From positions 1-21,744 of the forward strand of contig CANNIJ010000010.1 of the NCBI GenBank assembly GCA_947505025.1: a DNA stretch of 21,744 bases, in the 5' to 3' direction. Made by a program: the position numbers and the translations under genes. Source of the stretch: Legionellaceae bacterium (lineage in GTDB: Bacteria > Pseudomonadota > Gammaproteobacteria > Legionellales > Legionellaceae). Shown one piece after another: positions 15,875-21,744 of this stretch; the first letter of the stretch is position 1; each line of letters opens with the position of its first letter. The notes under the pieces were generated by a model, which worked only from the letters and a program-made list of their open reading frames with translations, searched no databases and had not been told where the DNA came from.

Positions 15875-16432
15875 ATGAAACGTTATTTTTTATTCTTGCT
15901 GTTTGCTGGTTATATTTGTGGCGTACATGCCGTAGATCTATCTGCAAATGCCCTGGGGAAATCTATTGTTCATCGTCTGACTGAGATTTGGACTCTGGGA
16001 CAAAATGAATTATACGTACCTAGTTATGCATGGCATAACCGTATGTATTACACGCCGTCCAAAATTCATAATTATAATGAAAATCCTTGGGGTGGTGGTT
16101 GGGGGAAAAGCTTTTATGATCAGGATGGTGATTGGCATGGACTATATGCTTTCGCCTTTTTAGACTCACATAAAAATATCGAACCAGTGGTTGGTTATGC
16201 TTTCCTTAAAGAACTACATATTAACGAGAACTGGCGCTTTGGTGGTGGATATGGGATTCTAGCGACAGCTAGACCTGACATATTACATAACGTACCCTTT
16301 CCAGGCATCTTGCCGTGGGTTTCATTAAATTATAGACGCGTCTCTTTATGCGCAACATATGTTCCGGGCGGGCATGATATAGGTAACGTGTTGTTCTTGA
16401 TTACTAAAGTTATACTCGATCCACCAGTGTAA
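15875..16432 (+). CDS. pagP: Lipid A palmitoyltransferase PagP
   Basis: This is an outer-membrane eight-strand beta-barrel acyltransferase that moves palmitate from phospholipid to lipid A, giving resistance to cationic peptides. From ATG at 15875 the precursor has 185 residues with a signal peptide (MKRYFLFLLFAGYICGVHA, cut before VDLS). The family signatures are plain: ELYVPSYAWHNRMYY with His54, YNENPWGGGWGKS, DGDWHGLYAFAFLDSHKN with Asp97 and Ser98, and PLP-like FPGILPWVSLNYR. These equal E. coli His33, Asp76 and Ser77. A GTG at 15869 is an alternative start. The C-terminus (TKVILDPPV) runs a few residues past the last strand and overlaps the rlmKL stop by 23 bp. Legionella Rcp is a relative linked to intracellular survival. 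Confidence 0.9.
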   Translation: MKRYFLFLLFAGYICGVHAVDLSANALGKSIVHRLTEIWTLGQNELYVPSYAWHNRMYYTPSKIHNYNENPWGGGWGKSFYDQDGDWHGLYAFAFLDSHKNIEPVVGYAFLKELHINENWRFGGGYGILATARPDILHNVPFPGILPWVSLNYRRVSLCATYVPGGHDIGNVLFLITKVILDPPV

Positions 16433-18524
16433 AACACTGATGAATCCGTTGATTACGCTTGAAGTCTACATCAATCGTCTGCGCACTTATATCTTTAGTC
16501 ACATACTGCTCTAAAATTTCCGGAGATAACTTGAAAGAACGCAGATTAGTTGAAAAATACAAGACTCCATTGGCAGTTAGCAAGCGCATTGCGGCATGAA
16601 TCAATGCAGCATGATCTCTTTGGATGTCGAGAGTTTCTTGCATGCGCTTGGAATTTGAAAAGCTTGGTGGATCTAAAAAAATCACATCGAACTGATCTCG
16701 AGTAACTTTAAGCCACTCTAGACAATCATAATGCACAAATTGATGCCGAGAAAGATCTAAGCCATTTAAATGAAAATGCTCTTCGGCCCAAGTTAAGTAA
16801 GTTTGTGATAAATCGACGTTTGTCGTAAATGCCCCCGCTAAAGCCGCATGTACACTAGCCGTTGCCGTGTAGCAAAAACAATTTAAAAAACGTGTTCCTG
16901 CAGGTAATTTGCCAAAAGTTTGGCGTAATAGACGATGATCTAAAAATAAACCAGTATCTAAATAATCATGTAAGTTCACGTTAAATTTGGCACGACCCTC
17001 ACTTACAATCATACCATGCTGAGTTTGACTGAGTTTTTGATATTGACTTGCACCTTTTTGTGGCTTGCGTTCTTTTAAAATCACCTGATGCGCGGATACT
17101 CCCAAGACTAACGGTACTGCTTGTATTACAGCGGCACGCCGTTTTTCAACTAACTCAGCAGGAATCAAAGCTGGCGCCGCATACTCTTGTAACACCACAT
17201 GATCATTGTAACAATCAATGGCAAAAGCATACTCGGGTAAATCTGCATCATACACGCGATAACAACTAACTTGATGACGCCGCGCCCACTTTTGCAAATG
17301 ATCCTGATTCTTTTTAAGTCGGTTAGCAAACATTTGCGTGGATGCGTCCAGGCGTTGACTGGACGCATCACGCAACACCTGTGCTGCATTTAAGTTTATG
17401 CAGTACAACTTACACTCTAGCGCGCCATTGTATAACTTATATTGTTGATGTGATCGCAGTCCAGTAGCTTTAGCCAATAAAATATTTGAAGTTAAAAAGG
17501 CCGCGTGCCACCCGGGGTAATTAGCGTGCAAAGACTGACCAAATTTTTTGTATAGCGGGATTAAGTCTGCTGGATCGCCCAGACGTTCGCCGTAAGGAGG
17601 GTTAGCAATTACCAAACCGGTTCTCCCTGTTCTAGTTGGTAGCTCTGCAATACTTGCGGCAGAAAAAGCAACATAATCTTGAACTCCAGCGCGCATTGCA
17701 TTTTCATTTGCCATGCTCACCACACTCGGGTCACAATCAGTCCCGGATAATTTTTCGGTTAATCCACATTGTTGTTGACGTGCAGCTTGGCGCGTTTGCT
17801 CCCATAATCCATGGTCGTGACCAACCCAATTATGTACTGATTGGTCCTCGCGTAATAATCCTGGAGCAATACGTGCGGCCATCATTGCAGCTTCAATCAC
17901 TATGGTTCCAGAGCCACAAAAAGGATCATGTAATACACATGATTGTTCCATAATCTCGGGCCATTTTGCGCGCAACAACATTGCTACCGCTAGTGTTTCT
18001 TTTATCGGCGCACTGCCGGCGGCTAATCTGTATCCGCGTTGATGCAAGCTATAACCAATCAAATCAAAGCGCACAGATACGATTTCATTCTTTAAATATG
18101 CATGTATGCGTACCTGAGGATGGGCGCGATCAACTAAAGGACGTACGCCGCTGAGGTTGCGAAAATAATCAGCCACGCCATCTTTAACGATTTGTGCACC
18201 AAACATCGTGTTGCGTACGAGATCTGACGTACCATGAAAATCAATTGCAAACGTCCGATCGGCTAAAAAAACAGTCTCCCAGGGAAAGGTCGCACAGCAC
18301 TGATAAAGGTCGTCAATAGAACTAACCGGACTGTTAAATAAGATTAATTGGATTCGATTGGCCAAGCGCGACCATACACATACCCGATAAATAATTTCCA
18401 AGTCAGCTGAGCCATAAACTCCATTAGGAGAAACTTTGGTCTGTTGAAAGCCCAGAGAGCTTAGCTCATCGGCGAGTAAATATTCTAAACCTTTAGAGCA
18501 ACTAATAAAAAAAGATAGCATCAT
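16410..18524 (-). CDS. rlmL: Bifunctional 23S rRNA methyltransferase RlmKL
   Basis: This 704-residue protein (E. coli 702) joins two methyltransferases. The N-terminal half has a THUMP domain (about 45-155), SAM motif HDPFCGSGTIVIEAAM (199-214) and the N2-guanine motif NPPYGERLG (308-316), acting on G2445. The C-terminal half has the SAM motif FLNCFCYTATASVHAALAG and DVIFLDPPSFSNSKRM (about 613-628), acting on G2069 (N7). Both active sites look intact. The start ATG overlaps the darP stop (ATGA at 18521-18524), so translation is coupled to another ribosome-assembly gene. It converges on pagP with a 23-bp overlap of coding ends. Confidence 0.95.
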   Translation of the reverse strand: MMLSFFISCSKGLEYLLADELSSLGFQQTKVSPNGVYGSADLEIIYRVCVWSRLANRIQLILFNSPVSSIDDLYQCCATFPWETVFLADRTFAIDFHGTSDLVRNTMFGAQIVKDGVADYFRNLSGVRPLVDRAHPQVRIHAYLKNEIVSVRFDLIGYSLHQRGYRLAAGSAPIKETLAVAMLLRAKWPEIMEQSCVLHDPFCGSGTIVIEAAMMAARIAPGLLREDQSVHNWVGHDHGLWEQTRQAARQQQCGLTEKLSGTDCDPSVVSMANENAMRAGVQDYVAFSAASIAELPTRTGRTGLVIANPPYGERLGDPADLIPLYKKFGQSLHANYPGWHAAFLTSNILLAKATGLRSHQQYKLYNGALECKLYCINLNAAQVLRDASSQRLDASTQMFANRLKKNQDHLQKWARRHQVSCYRVYDADLPEYAFAIDCYNDHVVLQEYAAPALIPAELVEKRRAAVIQAVPLVLGVSAHQVILKERKPQKGASQYQKLSQTQHGMIVSEGRAKFNVNLHDYLDTGLFLDHRLLRQTFGKLPAGTRFLNCFCYTATASVHAALAGAFTTNVDLSQTYLTWAEEHFHLNGLDLSRHQFVHYDCLEWLKVTRDQFDVIFLDPPSFSNSKRMQETLDIQRDHAALIHAAMRLLTANGVLYFSTNLRSFKLSPEILEQYVTKDISAQTIDVDFKRNQRIHQCFTLVDRV

Positions 18525-19000
18525 TGTGTATGTGACCTTAAGTGTCGAAATAATGCCAAATTGGCTGCTGCAAAATTTTCTGTGTTTTGCAGGTCCTGCG
18601 CTTTTTTAATTAGTTGTCGGAGCAACTGAATTTCTGTTGGTTGGTATAATGCGATGAATTCAGTCAGTGCCGGGTTACCTTCTTCGAGTAAACGCGTACG
18701 CCAGATTTCCAAAGCATGAAATGCTGCAGTTTTAGTACTGCCGTCGGCTAAAATGGCCTGGTAAGCAAGGTATATTCCTGCATGATCATCTAGTCGGAGC
18801 AGTTTACCAATCCACTGTACTTGTCGGCGCACAGCACCATGACTTTTTAAGTTCTTGGCTTCCATCACGGCTTTGCGCAGTGGTATTGACAGAGGCAGTT
18901 TTTCTAACAGATCTGCACGCATATTAACTAACTGAGTACCAAAATCCTTTAATACTTCTGCATCACGTTTATTTTGCGATTTACTTTTATTCTCTTCCAT
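18521..19000 (-). CDS. darP: Ribosome biogenesis factor DarP/YjgA (DUF615)
   Basis: This 159-residue, highly charged helical protein has the family blocks NKRDAEVLKDFGTQLVNM, LDKIPL-like LLEKLPLSIPLRKAVMEAK, RRQVQWIGKLLR and LIKKAQDLQ. DarP (YjgA) associates with late 50S assembly intermediates. Its position directly upstream of the 23S methyltransferase gene, with a 4-base overlap, links both to large-subunit maturation. It lacks the acidic N-terminal extension of the E. coli protein, so it is about 24 residues shorter. Confidence 0.9.
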   Translation of the reverse strand: MEENKSKSQNKRDAEVLKDFGTQLVNMRADLLEKLPLSIPLRKAVMEAKNLKSHGAVRRQVQWIGKLLRLDDHAGIYLAYQAILADGSTKTAAFHALEIWRTRLLEEGNPALTEFIALYQPTEIQLLRQLIKKAQDLQNTENFAAANLALFRHLRSHTQ

Positions 19001-19023
19001 AATAATACCCGTTATCCTACGTC

Positions 19024-19920
19024 CTAATCACTCAATAATTGCGAAGTCTGAGTTCGTGTTCGTGTTCGCCAATAGTCTCGGCTAACTGAAATTAAATTAT
19101 AAGTAACTATACAAAATAACAACATGTGTAAACTACCTACACTGAATAAATGAAACATGGGTAATATTATGGCTATCCCGATACAACCTCCAAGACTTAA
19201 AAGCAGAGTTTTTTTCAACGGAATCTTTCGCTGTCTCAAAAACACCAATGTGGTTAATGGTTGCTGCATTGCGCCGGCCGTCATCATGATCGGAAAAGCC
19301 ACAACTGGCGATACATTTAACAGAAATAACACTCCTTGCACCATAACAAACAAGCCAATACCTACAGAAGTTAAAGCTCCGCACAACATCATACCAAAGA
19401 AGCCAAAGACCAAACTCCACTCACGCAACAAAACCACGCTGCCGGCCATTGGGAACAGATTTAACTGCTTTGATAATAAAAGTGACATTATCAGGATAAA
19501 ACAACAGATCATGGCTACACGTACAGCTTGCTGACTGAGTTGGCTGACCAAACGCCCACCAAATAATCCGCCTAAACAGGTACCAGCTACAAGTGTAAAT
19601 AGAGTGCTCAGGTCTACATGTACGAATTGCATGAAAAATAAAGACTCAATTGTGCCAGGGATAACTTGCGCACCGTTGATCATGGCAGGTAATTCTTCGT
19701 CACTACAAGTTTTAAACAATTTAGCCATAGCTATATTAACGGCAAAGCTGCCGAGCCCAATCGCATCCGCAATAAAAGCAATCATTCCACTAAAAATCAA
19801 TTTAATTTTGTCACGCCCATTTAAGCTTATCGGTGCGTGCTCTTTTAGTTGTAAAAACATGCCGATAATACACGTGGAGTTTAATATTAATATCCCAGCT
19901 ATAATGCAAAAAATGACCAT
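19024..19920 (-). CDS. TauE/SafE (DUF81) family membrane permease
   Basis: This 298-residue protein has about eight hydrophobic helices. The segment FSGMIAFIADAIGLGSFAVNIAMAKLF, followed by ELPAMINGAQVIPGTIESLFF and LGGLFGGRLVSQLSQQAVRVAM, gives the duplicated TauE/SafE pattern of a membrane helix, G-rich turn and second helix. The second half has ALTSVGIGLFVMVQGV and FPIMMTAGAMQQPL. Family members export sulfite, sulfoacetate or other small anions; the substrate here is unknown. GAGG lies a few bases before the ATG. It is 23 bp upstream of darP on the same strand and probably heads this three-gene operon. The C-terminal RTRTRTQT comes from a short GTGTTC repeat. Confidence 0.8.
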   Translation of the reverse strand: MVIFCIIAGILILNSTCIIGMFLQLKEHAPISLNGRDKIKLIFSGMIAFIADAIGLGSFAVNIAMAKLFKTCSDEELPAMINGAQVIPGTIESLFFMQFVHVDLSTLFTLVAGTCLGGLFGGRLVSQLSQQAVRVAMICCFILIMSLLLSKQLNLFPMAGSVVLLREWSLVFGFFGMMLCGALTSVGIGLFVMVQGVLFLLNVSPVVAFPIMMTAGAMQQPLTTLVFLRQRKIPLKKTLLLSLGGCIGIAIILPMFHLFSVGSLHMLLFCIVTYNLISVSRDYWRTRTRTQTSQLLSD

Positions 19921-20104
19921 TCTGCCCTCAAATAAAACCCTGCGCTAGTGGATTATATCACAAAAAGGTAATAACTCACCAGGTCGTGACAAAAACAACC
20001 GGGGATTTCACATTAAAAAGTAGCACGAGATTACTGTCGTAGTTAGGGATCTAACCGCACGAAGAACACCGGCGCGCGATTTGCCGGGAGCAACTGTCAA
20101 CACG

Positions 20105-20129
20105 CCCTAATATTTAGGGTTTATTTATT
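20105..20129 (+). terminator. Weak terminator-like hairpin
   Basis: CCCTAA-tat-TTAGGG (20105-20119) is followed by TTTATTTATT. The stem is only six pairs and the T-tract is interrupted, and no plus-strand gene ends just upstream, so the call is tentative. Confidence 0.25.
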
Positions 20130-20249
20130 CGGCTTGATAAACCTTAAAGATTACACTTGCTACTTCATACAAACCAGGCCTTATGCAGCAATGGGCCATC
20201 TTTATTGATTATTGTATCTTGAGAAACGGTGGTTTTTTTTTTTTGACAC

Positions 20250-20278
20250 TTGAAAATCATACACACAATGCACATACT
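20250..20278 (+). promoter_or_regulatory. Candidate hicAB promoter
   Basis: TTGAAA (20250-20255), 17-bp spacer, CATACT (20273-20278). A better -35, TTGACA at 20243-20248, is 15 bp from CACAAT at 20264-20269 and may be an alternative. Both lie just after the T12 run and within about 60 bp of the hicA ATG. Confidence 0.4.
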
Positions 20279-20308
20279 TAGTTATACACACTAGATATAT
20301 CATTTTGA

Positions 20309-20500
20309 ATGAAAAGCGCTGAAATAATAAAAATAATAGAGCGCGATGGTTGGGTGAACTGTCACCAGAAGGGCTGCCATTGCCAATTCAAACACCTCAC
20401 TAAAAAAGGGCGTGTCACCATCCCTCATCCAAAAAAAGATTTGCCATTAAAAACGGTGTTTAGTATTTTTAAACAAGCTGAAATAGACAGGAGAACATAA
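20309..20500 (+). CDS. hicA: HicA-type toxin (mRNA interferase), cysteine-rich variant
   Basis: This 63-residue dsRBD-like toxin opens MKSAEIIKIIERDGW and has TKKGRVTIPHPKKDLPLKTVFSIFKQA, the usual HicA core. The catalytic histidine region, normally GSHH or GSHR followed by QF/xF, reads GCHCQFKH here: His24 is kept but is flanked by Cys23 and Cys25, with Cys18 nearby. Ser-to-Cys and Arg-to-Cys are each one base change. HicA cleaves mRNA and stalls growth until HicB neutralises it. There is no Shine-Dalgarno before the ATG, whereas hicB has a strong one, so the antitoxin is probably made in excess. It ends one base before hicB. Whether it is still toxic is open. Confidence 0.85.
   Translation: MKSAEIIKIIERDGWVNCHQKGCHCQFKHLTKKGRVTIPHPKKDLPLKTVFSIFKQAEIDRRT
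20489..20493 (+). promoter_or_regulatory. Strong hicB ribosome-binding site inside the end of hicA
   Basis: AGGAG at 20489-20493 lies eight bases before the hicB ATG and within the last codons of hicA. The contrast with the absent site at hicA suggests translational bias to the antitoxin. Confidence 0.75.
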
Positions 20501-20501
20501 C

Positions 20502-20906
20502 ATGCGCTATCCAGTCGTTATACATAAAGATCAAGACAGTGATTTTGGGGTCATGGTTCCTGATATCCCCGGCTGTTATTCTGCTGGTAGTAGTTATGAT
20601 GAAGCATTAAATAATGCTATTGAGGCAATTGAATGTCATCTGGAAGGGCTGTTATTGGATAATGAGACGTTGCCTGTTGGCTCATCACTTGATAACTGGA
20701 TTCATCACCAAGATTTTCATGGAGGTATATGGGCTTTTGTTGATATTGATCTTAGCCAAATATCAGGTAGAGCTAAACGGGTTAATATTACGCTTCCTGA
20801 ACGCATACTTAATTTAATCGATTTGTATGGTAAAAGTCATTCAATTAAAAATCGATCAGCGTTTTTAACTGATGCGGCTTTGAGTTACATGGAAAGTCAT
20901 AAGTAA
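20502..20906 (+). CDS. hicB: HicB-type antitoxin with ribbon-helix-helix domain
   Basis: This 134-residue protein has two domains. The N-terminal HicB fold (1-70) includes YPVVIHKDQDSDFGVMVPDI and GCYSAGSSYDEALNNAIEAI, which binds and blocks HicA. The C-terminal part (RVNITLPERILNLIDLYGKS, then NRSAFLTDAALSYM) is a ribbon-helix-helix DNA-binding domain used to repress the operon. It lies one base after hicA, toxin gene first. The reading frame is full length. Confidence 0.92.
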   Translation: MRYPVVIHKDQDSDFGVMVPDIPGCYSAGSSYDEALNNAIEAIECHLEGLLLDNETLPVGSSLDNWIHHQDFHGGIWAFVDIDLSQISGRAKRVNITLPERILNLIDLYGKSHSIKNRSAFLTDAALSYMESHK

Positions 20907-21078
20907 GGGAGTTGACATGGGGTTCGAGCCCAGACCGACAAAATTTTCGGACAATGATTAACTGTCAATCAGCACCTCAAAGGGACCACCAAGTCGCACC
21001 TCAGTGGACCCACTAAAAAGGTCGCAAATTCATATCAAACAAGTTGTATTTTATATTAATTTTACTCGACTGCAATGT

Positions 21079-21216
21079 TTATTTTTTGTTCTGTTTTGTC
21101 GGCATATTGTGTTGTATGTACGTTAGCACCCGGTGTATGGCCGCCGGTATGAGCCTCAATTTTTTTTGTTTAACGATCTCAAATATGGCCTTGCGCAACC
21201 TTTCTTTATTGTTCAT
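21079..21216 (-). pseudogene. N-terminal remnant of an ISNCY-like transposase
   Basis: The minus-strand frame from ATG at 21216 gives 45 residues: MNNKERLRKAIFEIVKQKK, then LRLIPAAIHRVLTYIQHN. This follows the helix-turn-helix start of ISNCY/IS1202-type transposases (pattern KE..RKA.FE.V....LTL..AA..L.LSYRQ). GGGAG at 21225-21229 supports this ATG; ATGs at 21222 and 21231 are in frame and also possible. The frame stops at 21079 and the remaining 400 or so residues, including the DDE domain, are absent. Family assignment is from memory of the pattern and is tentative. Confidence 0.5.
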
Positions 21217-21246
21217 TTGCATCACTCCCATGACATATTACTCCCA

Positions 21247-21275
21247 TGATAATTGATCACATTGGTCAATTATCA
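21247..21275. repeat. Perfect 10-bp inverted repeat upstream of the transposase remnant
   Basis: TGATAATTGA (21247-21256), a 9-base spacer and TCAATTATCA (21266-21275). It lies between the transposase start and the terminal repeats of the remnant, so it could be an operator or a hairpin limiting read-through into the transposase. Confidence 0.8.
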
Positions 21276-21289
21276 CGGTAACACGGAAT

Positions 21290-21334
21290 GTGACATTTCT
21301 ATTGTGTTAAGCATGTGACATTTTCATTGTGTTA
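21290..21334. repeat. Pair of 20-bp direct repeats (IS terminal repeats)
   Basis: Units at 21290-21309 and 21315-21334 share GTGACATTT-N2-ATTGTGTTA; only the two central bases differ (CT versus TC). Such tandem sites at an IS end are normally transposase-binding sites. Confidence 0.85.
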
Positions 21335-21355
21335 CGACACTTACTGCGTTAATAC

Positions 21356-21384
21356 TTGACAAGTAAGCCACTATATACTACATT
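21356..21384 (+). promoter_or_regulatory. Candidate promoter for the RT-like gene
   Basis: A perfect TTGACA (21356-21361) is 17 bp from TACATT (21379-21384, 4 of 6). It lies just outside the IS remnant and points toward the open frame at the right edge. Confidence 0.5.
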
Positions 21385-21489
21385 TAATTTAATGAAAACA
21401 AGTTCCGTGTGCCTAAATTGAACACACTGGTGGCTAAACACATTGGACCCGCAACTACCTCACTCTTTAGCCATGATCACGGCATATCT

Positions 21490-21744
21490 ATGAGCAGTAA
21501 AAATTCAAACATAGCTAATGAGTCCACTGCCACAAATTCCAGTGACCTAGACGTAACCACCCATTATCCAAACATAACCGCCGCACGCATGGCGTCCAAT
21601 GATATACTAGAACTGGCCTATTCTTGGGCATGCAAGCAACCTGAACCGCGGTCACATAATAACAGTTTATGGGATTTACGGTTCAACTGGGAAACACACA
21701 AGGCGGTCATACAATCCCAATTATTATCCGGCGAATATCGACTA
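21490..21744 (+). CDS. Probable reverse-transcriptase-family protein, N-terminus only (runs off the right edge)
   Basis: The frame from ATG at 21490 is open for 85 codons to the window end. After a low-complexity, Ser/Thr/Asn-rich leader (1-35), residues 37-85 read NDILELAYSWACKQPEPRSH, NSLWDLRFNWETHKAVIQSQ and LLSGEYRL. The pattern AY.WLC....N...W.LRF.W......I...LL.G.YRF is the N-terminal region I associate with a family of retron/group II-like reverse transcriptases in gammaproteobacteria, just ahead of the palm domain. The catalytic YADD-type motif is outside the window, so the call is provisional. The frame is open upstream to about 21388; GTG at 21409 or 21430 and TTG at 21418 are alternative starts, and no Shine-Dalgarno decides between them. 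Confidence 0.5.
   Translation, partial: MSSKNSNIANESTATNSSDLDVTTHYPNITAARMASNDILELAYSWACKQPEPRSHNNSLWDLRFNWETHKAVIQSQLLSGEYRL

Larger units (their letters stand above)
19921..20308. other. Intergenic stretch without a recognisable gene
   Basis: This 388-bp gap separates the TauE/SafE operon from hicAB. About 19978-20100 is richer in GC and contains small inverted repeats (GTTAG-ggat-CTAAC near 20043; CCGGC...GCCGG near 20069-20088). A CCCTAA-tat-TTAGGG hairpin at 20105-20119 is followed by TTTATTTATT and may be a weak terminator. A run of 12 T lies at 20233-20244. On the minus strand a frame from about 20101 is open for only 30 codons. I see no tRNA or intact protein gene. Confidence 0.5.
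20963..21339. mobile_element. Decayed insertion-sequence remnant with multiple terminal repeats at both ends
   Basis: The left boundary TGTCAATC (20963) is followed by two related units, GCACCTCAAAGGGACCACC (20972-20990) and GCACCTCAGTGGACCCAC (20996-21013). The right boundary, read inward on the minus strand, begins TGTCG (21339-21335) and is followed by two 20-bp units that match at 18 positions (21315-21334 and 21290-21309 on the plus strand, 25-bp period). Between them is the start of a transposase gene. The two ends share a CAC...AAA...G.C pattern but are not close copies, so they may come from one diverged element or from two. No target duplication was found. Confidence 0.55.

Noticed and set aside
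20039..20100. Possible tRNA or riboswitch in the GC-rich block before hicAB
   Set aside because: Short inverted repeats are present, but no cloverleaf, TTCGA loop or known aptamer core can be laid out.
20913..20942. T-loop-like GGGGTTCGAGCCC suggesting a tRNA 3' end or attachment site
   Set aside because: The stem does not pair beyond two or three positions, no acceptor, D or anticodon arm lies upstream, and no CCA end follows.
21044..21256. 70-residue hydrophobic plus-strand open frame
   Set aside because: It starts at TTG without a ribosome-binding site and is antisense to the transposase remnant, which has a better start and family-like sequence.
1..21744. CRISPR arrays, rRNA operons, prophage structural genes
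   Set aside because: No regularly spaced repeats, rRNA-like segments or phage gene series were seen on either strand.

Overview
The window reads as a chromosomal segment of a moderately AT-rich gammaproteobacterium. The ATP synthase operon (atpIBEFHAGDC), RNase R, RlmKL, DarP/YjgA and a PagP-type lipid A palmitoyltransferase all closely resemble gammaproteobacterial versions. The mix of PagP, a secreted papain-like peptidase, a large multi-pass coiled-coil protein and a host-attachment-family protein would suit a Legionellales/Coxiella-like host-associated lineage, but that placement is inference. Non-ATG starts are frequent: GTG for RNase R, and TTG for atpI, atpF, the C1 peptidase and the large membrane protein.

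Layout. 1-318 (-) is the N-terminus of RNase R. 393-1043 (+) is a DUF4254 protein whose 3' end overlaps, tail to tail, a 576-residue membrane/coiled-coil protein (955-2685, -) with a four-fold internal repeat. 2933-5951 (+) is a tightly coupled three-gene cassette: a periplasmic RimB-like aspartyl protease, a transglutaminase-like 7TM protein and a RimK-related ATP-grasp ligase. A host-attachment-family protein follows (6035-6472, +). 6483-7553 (-) is a secreted papain-like peptidase, divergent from the complete F1Fo ATP synthase operon (7717-14682, +). A heptanucleotide tandem repeat lies between the two. A GIN-domain lipoprotein follows atpC at close spacing. A perfect 46-bp palindrome precedes pagP, which converges on a minus-strand operon of a TauE/SafE permease, darP and rlmKL.

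The right end (about 19921-21744) is accessory. It holds a non-coding stretch, a HicAB toxin-antitoxin pair whose toxin has an unusual cysteine cluster, a decayed insertion-sequence remnant with multiple terminal repeats and the N-terminus of an ISNCY-like transposase, and the start of an open frame resembling the N-terminus of a reverse-transcriptase family, cut by the window edge.

The best candidates for poorly described biology are the protease/7TM/ATP-grasp cassette (the cluster type is known, its product as far as I know is not well established), the four-repeat membrane protein, the cysteine-rich HicA, and the truncated RT-like gene next to an IS scar and a toxin-antitoxin pair.
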